Shown: positions 18,951 to 27,451 of the stretch, one piece after another
Layout of the letters: each line of letters opens with the position of its first letter
How positions within the stretch are numbered: position 1 is the stretch's first letter
Assembly: GCA_947372795.1 (NCBI GenBank)
Contig: CANBVC010000003.1
Span: 1 to 38,682, forward strand
Length of the DNA stretch: 38,682 nucleotides
Source: Beijerinckiaceae bacterium
Lineage (GTDB): Bacteria > Pseudomonadota > Alphaproteobacteria > Rhizobiales > Beijerinckiaceae
Reading direction: 5' to 3'
Notes under the pieces: generated by a model
The model's database searches: none
The model's input: only the letters and a program-made list of their open reading frames with translations
What the model was told of the DNA's origin: nothing
Translations under genes and position numbers: made by a program

Positions 18951-19423
18951 TGAACCGCTCCAAAACCAACGTCGCCGTCGGCGCCTTCGTGGCTCTAGGC
19001 ATTGTCGCGCTTGCGTTTATGGCGCTCAAAGTTGGCAACCTCGTCAGTTTCGACAGCGCCGAGGGGTACCGGCTCGAGGCTCGCTTCGACAATATTGGCG
19101 GCTTGAGGGTGCGTGCGCCGGTCAAGAGCGCGGGGGTCGTCGTCGGGCGGGTGGAAGACATCCGTCTCGACCGCGACACTTATGAGGCGGTCGCTCAATT
19201 GCGGATCCGCCCCGAATATCGTTTCTCCGCCGATACGATAGGCGCGATCGTGACCTCTGGGCTGCTCGGGGAGCAATACTTAAGCTTAGACGCGGGCGGA
19301 GATTCACTATATCTTAAAGATGGTGAACGAATTATCAAAACCCAGTCAGCGATAGTCCTCGAGAAGCTGATCGGGCAATTCCTGTATAATAAAGCTGCGG
19401 AAAGTTCTGGAGATAAAAAATGA
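18950..19423 (+). CDS. mlaD: Mla MCE-domain lipid-binding protein
   Basis: NVAVGAFVALGIVALAFMALKVGNL; FDNIGGLRVRAPVKSAGVVVGRVEDI; TSGLLGEQYLSLD. Confidence 0.95.
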   Translation: MNRSKTNVAVGAFVALGIVALAFMALKVGNLVSFDSAEGYRLEARFDNIGGLRVRAPVKSAGVVVGRVEDIRLDRDTYEAVAQLRIRPEYRFSADTIGAIVTSGLLGEQYLSLDAGGDSLYLKDGERIIKTQSAIVLEKLIGQFLYNKAAESSGDKK

Positions 19424-20130
19424 TTCGATCCTTGCGTCCGGCGCTCTTGGCCGTCAGCCTGTTCGCGGGGCTTGGCCTTTCCTCCGTCGCCTGCGCCCAG
19501 AGCCCTGTCGCCCATAATGATCCGATTGAGCCGATCAATCGGGGCTTTTTCGCCGTGAACGAAGCGCTCGATACAGTTATCTTCAAGCCTGTCGCGACGG
19601 TCTGGAACACAGTCCTGCCCCAGCCCGTGCGCGCTAGTGTGAGCAACGTGTTCGGCAATCTCGACGATGTCTTCATCGGCGCCAATCACTTGCTGCAGGG
19701 ACGCGGCAAGGACGCCATGACCGATTTTTCGCGCGTCCTGATCAATTCGACCGTGGGCCTGGCTGGCCTCATCGATGTCGCATCGACCCAGAACCTTCCG
19801 AAGGGTGAGGGCGATTTTGGCCAGACGCTTGGCGTCTGGGGCGCTGAGCCAGGCTTCTATATGGTCCTGCCGCTCCTTGGTCCCTCGACGGCTCGCGATA
19901 CTGTTGGCCGGGCGGCTCGCGTCGTCTCCGATCCGCGCTACTATCTGGCCGACGCTTGGTACTACAGCCTAACCGGCCTCGAATTCGTCCAGATTAAGGC
20001 TGACAATGTCGATAATGCGAATCTGATCGACACATCGAGCCTCGATAAATATGCCTTCACCCGCAATCTCTATCTCCAGCGCCGCGCCGCTGTCGTCCAA
20101 TCCGGTCGGGAGGCGGCGGGCGCGCGCTGA
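19420..20130 (+). CDS. mlaA: MlaA (VacJ) family protein
   Basis: DPIEPINRGFFAVNEALDTVIFKPVA; RVLINSTVGLAGLIDVAS; GDFGQTLGVWGAEPGFYMVLPLLGPSTARDTVGR. ATGA overlap with mlaD. Confidence 0.95.
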   Translation: MIRSLRPALLAVSLFAGLGLSSVACAQSPVAHNDPIEPINRGFFAVNEALDTVIFKPVATVWNTVLPQPVRASVSNVFGNLDDVFIGANHLLQGRGKDAMTDFSRVLINSTVGLAGLIDVASTQNLPKGEGDFGQTLGVWGAEPGFYMVLPLLGPSTARDTVGRAARVVSDPRYYLADAWYYSLTGLEFVQIKADNVDNANLIDTSSLDKYAFTRNLYLQRRAAVVQSGREAAGAR

Positions 20131-20152
20131 TCTTCCTCTTCAGGTAAATCTC

Positions 20153-20740
20153 ATGTTGCGTATTGTATTTTCGCTTGGTCTCCTTTTCGCCTGCATAGCT
20201 CCCGCTCAAGCGCAGAACGCCGCCGCCGAGGATCTCGTGCGGCGCATGGCGGCAGAGGTCACCATGCAGGTTCGCAAGAATCCTGAGGTTGTGAATTCTC
20301 CGTCCCAACTGGCGGCGCTGGTCGACCAGCGCCTCATGCCACGCTTTGATTTCAACCGAATCACCCAGATGGCCATGGGCCGCAACTGGCCCAGAGCCTC
20401 GGGCGGCGAACAGGGCCAGGTGACGGCTGAGTTCAGCAAATTGCTTGTCCGCACCTATTCGAACGCTCTCGCCGGCCTTAAGGACCTCGACGTACAGGTG
20501 CGCGATTCGCGCTCCAACAGCGCCGCTGACGTCACGGTTCGCACTCAGATGATCGGACGCGCCAAGCCTGTGGCGATCGATTACACCTTGTCGAACGCTA
20601 CGGGCGGCTGGCGCGTCTATGACGTGACCGTCGAGGGCGTGAGCCTCATCACCGCCTATCGCGATGAATTCAACGGCATCGTTGGTTCCTCCGGCGTGCC
20701 GGGACTGATCGCCGTCTTGAAGCAGAAGAACGCGAAATGA
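20153..20740 (+). CDS. mlaC: MlaC/Ttg2D family periplasmic lipid-binding protein
   Basis: Signal peptide MLRIVFSLGLLFACIAPAQAQ; RLMPRFDFNRITQMAMGRNW; LLVRTYSNAL; WRVYDVTVEGVSLITAYRDEFNGIV. Confidence 0.94.
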   Translation: MLRIVFSLGLLFACIAPAQAQNAAAEDLVRRMAAEVTMQVRKNPEVVNSPSQLAALVDQRLMPRFDFNRITQMAMGRNWPRASGGEQGQVTAEFSKLLVRTYSNALAGLKDLDVQVRDSRSNSAADVTVRTQMIGRAKPVAIDYTLSNATGGWRVYDVTVEGVSLITAYRDEFNGIVGSSGVPGLIAVLKQKNAK

Positions 20741-21054
20741 CCAGCGCGACCGCCGCCCTAGCCCATGACATCAGCGACGGCGCGCATCATGTCAGGCTCA
20801 GCGGCGTTCTAACGATGGATAGCGTCAGCGACCTGTGCACCCGGCTCAAACCTTTGAATGGCGGCGGGGTTCTTGTGCTCGACGCCACCGCCGTCACCAG
20901 AGCTGATTCAAGCGCGCTCGCCTTGATGACCTCTCTCATGCGTCAGGCCCACGAGCGCGACATGCGCGTCGATCTGAAACCCCTGCCGCAAGCCTTCTCC
21001 GCCATCATTGAGCTCTACGGGCTCCACAACATCCTGTCCGCGCGCGAGGCGTAA
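20737..21054 (+). CDS. mlaB: STAS-domain protein (MlaB-like)
   Basis: Small STAS fold: VRLSGVLTMDSVSDLCTRL...GGGVLVLDATAVTRADSSALALMTSLMRQA; ATGA overlap with mlaC. Confidence 0.85.
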   Translation: MTSATAALAHDISDGAHHVRLSGVLTMDSVSDLCTRLKPLNGGGVLVLDATAVTRADSSALALMTSLMRQAHERDMRVDLKPLPQAFSAIIELYGLHNILSAREA

Positions 21055-21089
21055 GCCATGGTCGAGATCGCCACTGAGGGAGGGTGTCG

Positions 21090-22409
21090 ATGAAAGCTTT
21101 GTCAGCTGCGACCCTATTCCTCAGCATGGTGAGTCTTATGGGCTCGAGCGCCGCTCTTGGCGATGAGACGCCGGTCAAAGGCTCCGCCAGCGCCATTTGG
21201 GGTGAGCGCGCGCAGGGCAAGACCTATCGTATCGCCGAGGACGTGGAGATCGACGGCGTCCATCGCAAATATGTTCTGGAAACAAGCGCAGGCAAATTCA
21301 CCATTGTCAGCGATGCGCTCATGGCCGTGCGGCTGCACGAATACGCCGTCCTGGAGCAATTGAACGACAATACGGGACTGGGACAATTCATTCAGTCCTT
21401 TGGTTCCTCCGCCATCGCCCCGCTGAGGTTCGGCGGGCAGCTCATCATCAGCCCGATCGAGACCACCAAACAATCGGCGGAGGGGATCGGTAATTTTTTT
21501 GATTCGCTCTCAACCTCGTCAGAGAACAAGGACTCCGAGCGCGGCAGCTTTATGGGCGGAGTTTTGGGCACCGACAGCGCCCGGCGTGAACTTGCGGCGC
21601 AGGCGCTGATCGACCCCTATACCGACTTCCCACCCCTCGCTAAACGCCTGCAGGAGCTTGCGGCGGCGCGCGGCGTCGGCAGTCTTTCCGTGCGTGGCGC
21701 CATGATGGCGGTTCCGGGCGGCGCGGCCCTGCCCTCCCTGACCGTGAACACCACGCGCACCGTCATGTTCAGCGCCTCATCGGTCGGCGCCGCTCAGGGC
21801 CTTCAGGAGGCCCTGCGCACCAAGACGGCGGGCCAGATCATGCGCGACTGCCGCGAAAAGCTCACCGCGCTGACAGGCGACGGCGAGCTCGTCGATTCCC
21901 TCTTGAGCAATAAAAATTATACGCCTGCGGATCTGCTCGTGATCGCTTTGGCGCTGGAGCAGACCGGCGTAAAAGATGCTGACGCCATCATACGCCAGAG
22001 CAGCAGCGCGCAAGACCGCACCACCGCCTATCTCAATCGCCAGCAGGCGGAAATGTATGCGGGCCTGCGACGTTCTTTCGCCTTTGACCGTTTTCTCGCC
22101 AAAGATGGTTTTGTGATCATGGTCCTGCGGGATCATCGCCACCTTGTGGCCCTGCCTGCCGACCAGCTTTTCTGGACGACGAAGAACAAGCAGGACATCA
22201 GCGCATTGAACGCCAGCCTTGCGTCGGAGAAGCCCGCCGGCGGCAAGCCCGGCATCGACAAAGTGATGGTCATAACGGGCGATTATTCGAAAATGGCGCG
22301 TGGAGAACTCGCCAAGCTTCAATGGGAAGCCGCGCGTATGACCCTGACCGCCGGTCTTGTAAGCGATCAAAAGCCTGCCCCAAAGCAGGCTAAACCCGCA
22401 GCTCGATGA
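21090..22409 (+). CDS. Uncharacterised exported protein encoded at the 3' end of the mla gene cluster
   Basis: Signal peptide MKALSAATLFLSMVSLMGSSAALG; no enzymatic motif recognised; RRELAAQALIDPYTDFPPLAKRLQELAAARGVG segment. SD GGGAGGG before ATG 21090. Confidence 0.85.
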   Translation: MKALSAATLFLSMVSLMGSSAALGDETPVKGSASAIWGERAQGKTYRIAEDVEIDGVHRKYVLETSAGKFTIVSDALMAVRLHEYAVLEQLNDNTGLGQFIQSFGSSAIAPLRFGGQLIISPIETTKQSAEGIGNFFDSLSTSSENKDSERGSFMGGVLGTDSARRELAAQALIDPYTDFPPLAKRLQELAAARGVGSLSVRGAMMAVPGGAALPSLTVNTTRTVMFSASSVGAAQGLQEALRTKTAGQIMRDCREKLTALTGDGELVDSLLSNKNYTPADLLVIALALEQTGVKDADAIIRQSSSAQDRTTAYLNRQQAEMYAGLRRSFAFDRFLAKDGFVIMVLRDHRHLVALPADQLFWTTKNKQDISALNASLASEKPAGGKPGIDKVMVITGDYSKMARGELAKLQWEAARMTLTAGLVSDQKPAPKQAKPAAR

Positions 22410-22425
22410 GCGGTGTGGGCTTAGG

Positions 22426-23451
22426 TTACTTTGACGGACCCTCAATTAGTTGCTTAGCCCGTGCGATGACGCTCGGCGGCATGCTGAGCATGGATGCGGC
22501 GACCTTCTGCGCCTCCTCGCCACTGGAGGGCGCGATCTCCATCTGCGCCTTATCGGTCTCGGCGATGAAAGCCGGGTCGCGGAGCATGTCCTGAAAGGCT
22601 TTTCGCAGGGCCTCCACACGTTCGGGCGGCGCGCCCGGCGTCGTGGCGATGGCGCGCGCTATGCCCATGTCCGACGACAGGAACTGGAGAACCTGCCTGT
22701 CCTCCTCATTGGTGGCGAGTTCATGCATGAGCGGGATGTCGGGGAGATCCGGCGCGCGTTTGAGCGCGATCTGCACGAGGATGCGGATCTTCTTCTCGGC
22801 GATCCAATGGGGATGGCCGCTCTTCCACGAGGCCCAGCTATTGGAGCCACGCCCGCCGACCTCGCCCTTCTCCATGGCGAGATTGATTTCATTGCCGCCG
22901 GGATAGCCGCCAACGATCTTGAATTTCGTGCCCAGCAGGGCGTTCATCGCGGCGGGATAAACATAACCGCCTGAACCCGTGCCGGAGGCGCCGACGACAA
23001 GCTCCTGATGATAGACCTGCTCAATCTTCGTGACGCCGCTCGCATGCCAGGAGTTTATGACATTAGGGCCATCGGTCGTATTGCCTATCCAGTTGAAGGC
23101 GCGCACGTCGAACTGGATCCCGGGCGATCCTATGGCTTGCAGAATCGGCATGTTCTGAAAGACCATGGTGATGACGGAGCCATCGCGCGCCGCCGCATTA
23201 GCGAGGTGATTGCCCGCTGCGATCCCGATGCCACCCGGCATATTTCGCACCACGATCTGTGGCTGGCCGGGGATATGTTTGCCCAAATGACGCGCGACCA
23301 TGCGCGCGCGCAGATCATAATCGCCGCCCGGCGAGCCGGGGACTGTGAAATCGATGGTGCGGCCCCGATAAAAATCGGCGACCGCGTCTGCGAGGGCGGC
23401 GCAGGGCGCTAACGCTGCAAGCAAGGCGACGGCGACGACGGATCTGCGCAT
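22426..23451 (-). CDS. Tripartite tricarboxylate transporter (Bug family) substrate-binding protein
   Basis: Signal peptide; DFYRGRTIDFTVPGSPGGDYDLRARMVARHLGKHIPGQPQIVVRNMPGGIGIAAGNHLANAA. Confidence 0.88.
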   Translation of the reverse strand: MRRSVVAVALLAALAPCAALADAVADFYRGRTIDFTVPGSPGGDYDLRARMVARHLGKHIPGQPQIVVRNMPGGIGIAAGNHLANAAARDGSVITMVFQNMPILQAIGSPGIQFDVRAFNWIGNTTDGPNVINSWHASGVTKIEQVYHQELVVGASGTGSGGYVYPAAMNALLGTKFKIVGGYPGGNEINLAMEKGEVGGRGSNSWASWKSGHPHWIAEKKIRILVQIALKRAPDLPDIPLMHELATNEEDRQVLQFLSSDMGIARAIATTPGAPPERVEALRKAFQDMLRDPAFIAETDKAQMEIAPSSGEEAQKVAASMLSMPPSVIARAKQLIEGPSK

Positions 23452-23526
23452 GGTCCCTCCCCTTAATTGATTGCCAGCGATGCAATTCCGCTGGTTTACA
23501 TATCTGCTACATCCGCATCGACCGCC

Positions 23527-24579
23527 TCAGTTCGGCAGAAGAATCTTGGCCATGCGCGCGCGCACGTCCTGCGGCGTTTTGGCCGCTTCCGCGATGACCG
23601 CGCTGACCGCATCTCCATCGATGGGGCTGATCAGGAAACCAGCCTTCAGCATTTCCTCGCGAAAACCTGCGTCCGTCGCCATTTTCATGAAAGCAGTCTT
23701 CAAAATCTTCGCCCGGTCGGCGGGAATATTCGGGGGCGCCGCGAAGGGAAGGGCCATGAAGAAGGGGCTCTCGGCGAATTCAAGCAGAGCCCGATCTTCG
23801 GGCTTGCTGACGAGTTCGCGTCCGACCGGCACATCGGGCAGAGCCGCAAGGCGCGTCTTGCGACCGAACTGGACCAGAACGCGCAGCTTATTCTCGCGCC
23901 ACAGATTAGGCCTTCCCGACATGATGGCGCTGAGGTCGATCACCTGCCCGTCGATTTCTCCCCTTTCCATGGCGAGCCAGATATCATTGGCGCCGGGAAA
24001 GCCTCGGACTTCGGCGATGTTCATGCCAAGTAGGTCGCGCGCCAGCAGCGCGAAGGTAGTGTTGGTGGCGCCGACGCCCACGCCCGCGAGATGCACGGCT
24101 TTGGCTCCCCGCATATCCTCGATGCTGCGCGCCCAATGGGACGCGTTCACGACAAGGAAATAACCATCGTCGTCAAAGGACGACAGGCTGCCGAGCCATG
24201 TGAGCTTCGCCGGATCGAAACTGACATTGGGGTCGCCGACCATGGCGAGCTGAGGAATGCCGCGACTGACCGAGGCGATGGTGAGCCCATCCTTCTCCAC
24301 TGTCGTGGCCAGACGATTGGCGCCGGTGATGCCGCCTCCGCCGGGAAGGTTCTGCACCACCATCTGGGGATGGCCGGGAATGAAGTCCGGCATCATGCGC
24401 GCGACGATGCGGGCTGAAAGGTCATAGATGCCGCCCGGGGAGAAGGGCACGATGAGCTGCATCGTCTTGCCGCGATAAAAATCGGTCGGCTCTTGCGCCT
24501 GCGCGGCGGGGGCTGCGAGCATCAGTCCTGCGAGAGCCAGGCCGCGCCCCACAGATGCAAACCCATCCAAGATCGTCAT
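23527..24579 (-). CDS. Tripartite tricarboxylate transporter (Bug family) substrate-binding protein
   Basis: Signal peptide; DFYRGKTMQLIVPFSPGGIYDLSARIVARMMPDFIPGHPQMVVQNLPGGGGITGANRLATT; related to its downstream neighbour. Confidence 0.9.
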   Translation of the reverse strand: MTILDGFASVGRGLALAGLMLAAPAAQAQEPTDFYRGKTMQLIVPFSPGGIYDLSARIVARMMPDFIPGHPQMVVQNLPGGGGITGANRLATTVEKDGLTIASVSRGIPQLAMVGDPNVSFDPAKLTWLGSLSSFDDDGYFLVVNASHWARSIEDMRGAKAVHLAGVGVGATNTTFALLARDLLGMNIAEVRGFPGANDIWLAMERGEIDGQVIDLSAIMSGRPNLWRENKLRVLVQFGRKTRLAALPDVPVGRELVSKPEDRALLEFAESPFFMALPFAAPPNIPADRAKILKTAFMKMATDAGFREEMLKAGFLISPIDGDAVSAVIAEAAKTPQDVRARMAKILLPN

Positions 24580-24819
24580 TCATTCCTCCCCCGAAACTCT
24601 TTCTTGCGAAGCAGAATAGGCGCGCAGGCGCGTCATGGGAAGCCGTCCTGATATTTGAGGTGGCTCAAGTTGCTGGGCCTTAGGCCTATGATAGGTTTTT
24701 GCGAGCGCCGGGAGGCCGGGATGCTTCCCGTGTGGTGGCGCTTGGCATGACGCTCGCGCCATGCCATCTCATTGCGCGAGCTCGCGCCATGGATAGAACG
24801 TAAGGGAATGGAGACGACG

Positions 24820-26160
24820 ATGACCAGGCAGATGACCCTTGCCGCCTATTTCAACCCGACGGGGCATCATGTGGCGTCGTGGCGCCATCCGCGCGCCGAA
24901 CCTGCGGCCAATATCAGCATCGAACATTATGTGGAGATGGCGCAGGCGGCTGAGCGCGCGAAATTCGACATGATCTTCCTCGCCGACAGCAACGCCACGC
25001 GTCAGGCCCATATCGACGCCATCTCGCGCTCTGTGCAATTCGTCGCGCATTTCGAGCCGCTGACCCTGCTCTCGGCGCTGGCCATGGTGACGAAGCGCAT
25101 CGGCCTCACCGCCACGGCCTCAACCACCTATCAGGAGCCTTATAATCTCGCCCGCAAATTCGCCTCGCTCGATCACATCAGCCATGGCCGCGCGGGCTGG
25201 AACCTCGTCACGTCAGCCCAGCCTGCCGAAGCCCTCAACTTCGGCCGCGACAAGGTGGGCGACCATGCGGAGCGCTACGCCCGCGCGCGCGAATTCGCCA
25301 AGGTCGTCTATGGCCTGTGGGACAGCTGGGACGATGACGCCTTTGTGCGCGACGTGGAAGGCGGTCTCTATTTCGATCCAGACAAGATGCATTACCTCCG
25401 GCACGAGGGCGAGCACTACAAGGTGCGCGGACCACTCAATGTTCCTCGATCTCCGCAGGGCTATCCGGTGCAGGTACAGGCTGGCGCCTCCGACGAGGGG
25501 CGCGAACTCGCCGCCGAACTCGCCGAGGCCGTCTTCTCTCCGCATCTCAACATTCCCGAGGCGAAAGCCTATTACGACGACCTCAAGGGAAGGATGCAGA
25601 AGAACTACAATCGCAACCCCGACCACCTGAAGGTTCTGCCGGGATTGAGCGTCGTGGTCGCCGAAAGCGATGACAAGGCGGCGGAGGATTTCGACCGCCT
25701 GCAAAATCTCATTCACCCCATCGTCGGGCGCGAGATTCTCTCGACCATGTTGGGCGGGCTTGATCTGTCATCTTATCCGCTGGACGAGCCACTGCCCGAT
25801 CCGCTGCCGGGCACCAACATCAGCAAAGGCCATTACGATTCCATCGTCGGCATGGCGCGTCGCGAGAACCTGACCATTCGTGAGCTTGGGGCGCGTTGCG
25901 CGGGCGCGCGTGGCAAGAATTCCATCCACGGCAGCCCGAAGAAAGTCGCCGACTATATGGAGGAATGGTTCACCAACAGGGCCTGCGACGGCTTCTGCGT
26001 GTTGCCGCCTTATATGCCGGGCCAGCACATCGATTTCTGCAACATGGTCGTGCCCGAACTGCAGAAGCGCGGGCTGTTCCGCACCGAATATACCGGAACG
26101 ACCCTACGCGATCATCTTGGCCTGCCGCGTCCGGAAAGCCGCTACAAGAAGGCGCCTTAA
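24820..26160 (+). CDS. LLM class FMN-dependent monooxygenase (NtaA/SnaA/DszA family)
   Basis: MTLAAYFNPTGHHVASWRHPRAEPAANISIEHYVEMAQAAERAKFDMIFLADS; GRAGWNLVTSAQPAEALNFG; PVQVQAGASDEGRELAAELAEAVFS. ORF track starts at TTG 24772. Confidence 0.95.
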   Translation: MTRQMTLAAYFNPTGHHVASWRHPRAEPAANISIEHYVEMAQAAERAKFDMIFLADSNATRQAHIDAISRSVQFVAHFEPLTLLSALAMVTKRIGLTATASTTYQEPYNLARKFASLDHISHGRAGWNLVTSAQPAEALNFGRDKVGDHAERYARAREFAKVVYGLWDSWDDDAFVRDVEGGLYFDPDKMHYLRHEGEHYKVRGPLNVPRSPQGYPVQVQAGASDEGRELAAELAEAVFSPHLNIPEAKAYYDDLKGRMQKNYNRNPDHLKVLPGLSVVVAESDDKAAEDFDRLQNLIHPIVGREILSTMLGGLDLSSYPLDEPLPDPLPGTNISKGHYDSIVGMARRENLTIRELGARCAGARGKNSIHGSPKKVADYMEEWFTNRACDGFCVLPPYMPGQHIDFCNMVVPELQKRGLFRTEYTGTTLRDHLGLPRPESRYKKAP

Positions 26161-27404
26161 TCCTCGCCCACCCCTTCCAACTCGCCGATCATGGCGCGCT
26201 GGCGGAACATGGCCCAGACCCAGAAGGTCAGCATCAGAACAGCGCTGCCGCCCACGGCGGCAGGCAAGCCGAAGAAGGTCGCGAGCCAGCCCTGAACCAG
26301 CGCGCCAAGCGCGGGCAGGCCATGGCCGAAGACGATGAAGAGGCCGAGCACGCGCGCGCGCATATCGTTCGAGACATTGTTCTGCACCAGCGTCTGCGCT
26401 GACACATTGCCGCAAAGCATGAAGACGCCCATGCAGCTGAACGCCAGCGCCGCCAGCTGAATGCTGGGCGCATGGAGCGCGGCCCAGACGCTGATGCCGG
26501 TTCCGAAGGTCGACCAGACCAGAACCTTGGTGAGGCCCTGCGTTTGTCCGCGCCGCGCCAGAACAAGGCTGGCCGCTACAGCGCCTACGCCAATGCCCGA
26601 AAGCATCATTGAAAGACCTGTCGGCCCCGAATGAAAGATCCTGTCAGCGATGCTGGACAGCAATTCAATCACTGGGCGCACCAGCAGGCTTGTCGCCGTC
26701 AGCAGGATCATCACGAAACGGATGCCACGATGGTCGAGCACATAGGTGAAGCCCGCGAGCGTTTCGCGCCACAGGGAATCACCCTGCTTCTTGGGCTTGG
26801 GCTTTTCCTCCAGATGAATGCGGCGCACGACGGTCCAGAAATAGAAGACGGCGAGCGCGCAAAGCAGCATCACGACCCCCGGTCCCGTCGCCAGAATGAG
26901 CAGGCCCGCAATGCTGGGGCCGACGATGCGCGAGGCGTTGAACGAAGTCGAACCGAGAGCGATAGCGGATGACAGGTCATGTTTGGGGACGAGCGCATTG
27001 ACGATGGCGAGGCGCGCGGGTTGCCCAAGAGATTCCGCTGAACCTGACAGAAGCGCGATCACCATCAGCCATTCGACAGAAATCGAGTTGGTGATGACCA
27101 AGACACCCAGAAGCGCCGTCAGCGACATCACCACCACAAGACTATTGCGGATGATGCGCATGTAGCCGAAGCGATCGGTGATGGCGCCCGCGAAGATCGT
27201 CAGCACGGCGCTGGGCACGAGATCGGCGAAGGCGACGGCGCCTAGCCAGACGGTTGAGCCCGTCAGATCCCAAGCGAGCCAACCGATGGACATGCGATAC
27301 ATCCACCGTCCGATGCTGGCGATGAAATGGCCCAGAAAGTAGTTGCGGAAAATCGGAATGCGCAGCGCGCTCGCCGCTCCTCCAAAGACGCTTGTTCGTA
27401 ACAC
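26157..27404 (-). CDS. MFS transporter (EntS-like)
   Basis: About 12 hydrophobic segments; RNYFLGHFIASIGRWMYRMSIGWLAWDLTGSTVWLG; AGAITDRFGYMRIIR. Confidence 0.9.
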   Translation of the reverse strand: MLRTSVFGGAASALRIPIFRNYFLGHFIASIGRWMYRMSIGWLAWDLTGSTVWLGAVAFADLVPSAVLTIFAGAITDRFGYMRIIRNSLVVVMSLTALLGVLVITNSISVEWLMVIALLSGSAESLGQPARLAIVNALVPKHDLSSAIALGSTSFNASRIVGPSIAGLLILATGPGVVMLLCALAVFYFWTVVRRIHLEEKPKPKKQGDSLWRETLAGFTYVLDHRGIRFVMILLTATSLLVRPVIELLSSIADRIFHSGPTGLSMMLSGIGVGAVAASLVLARRGQTQGLTKVLVWSTFGTGISVWAALHAPSIQLAALAFSCMGVFMLCGNVSAQTLVQNNVSNDMRARVLGLFIVFGHGLPALGALVQGWLATFFGLPAAVGGSAVLMLTFWVWAMFRQRAMIGELEGVGED

Positions 27405-27451
27405 CCGATGCTCTCCTTCGGTCGCCTGTCTGAGGCGCCCGGCTTGATCTG

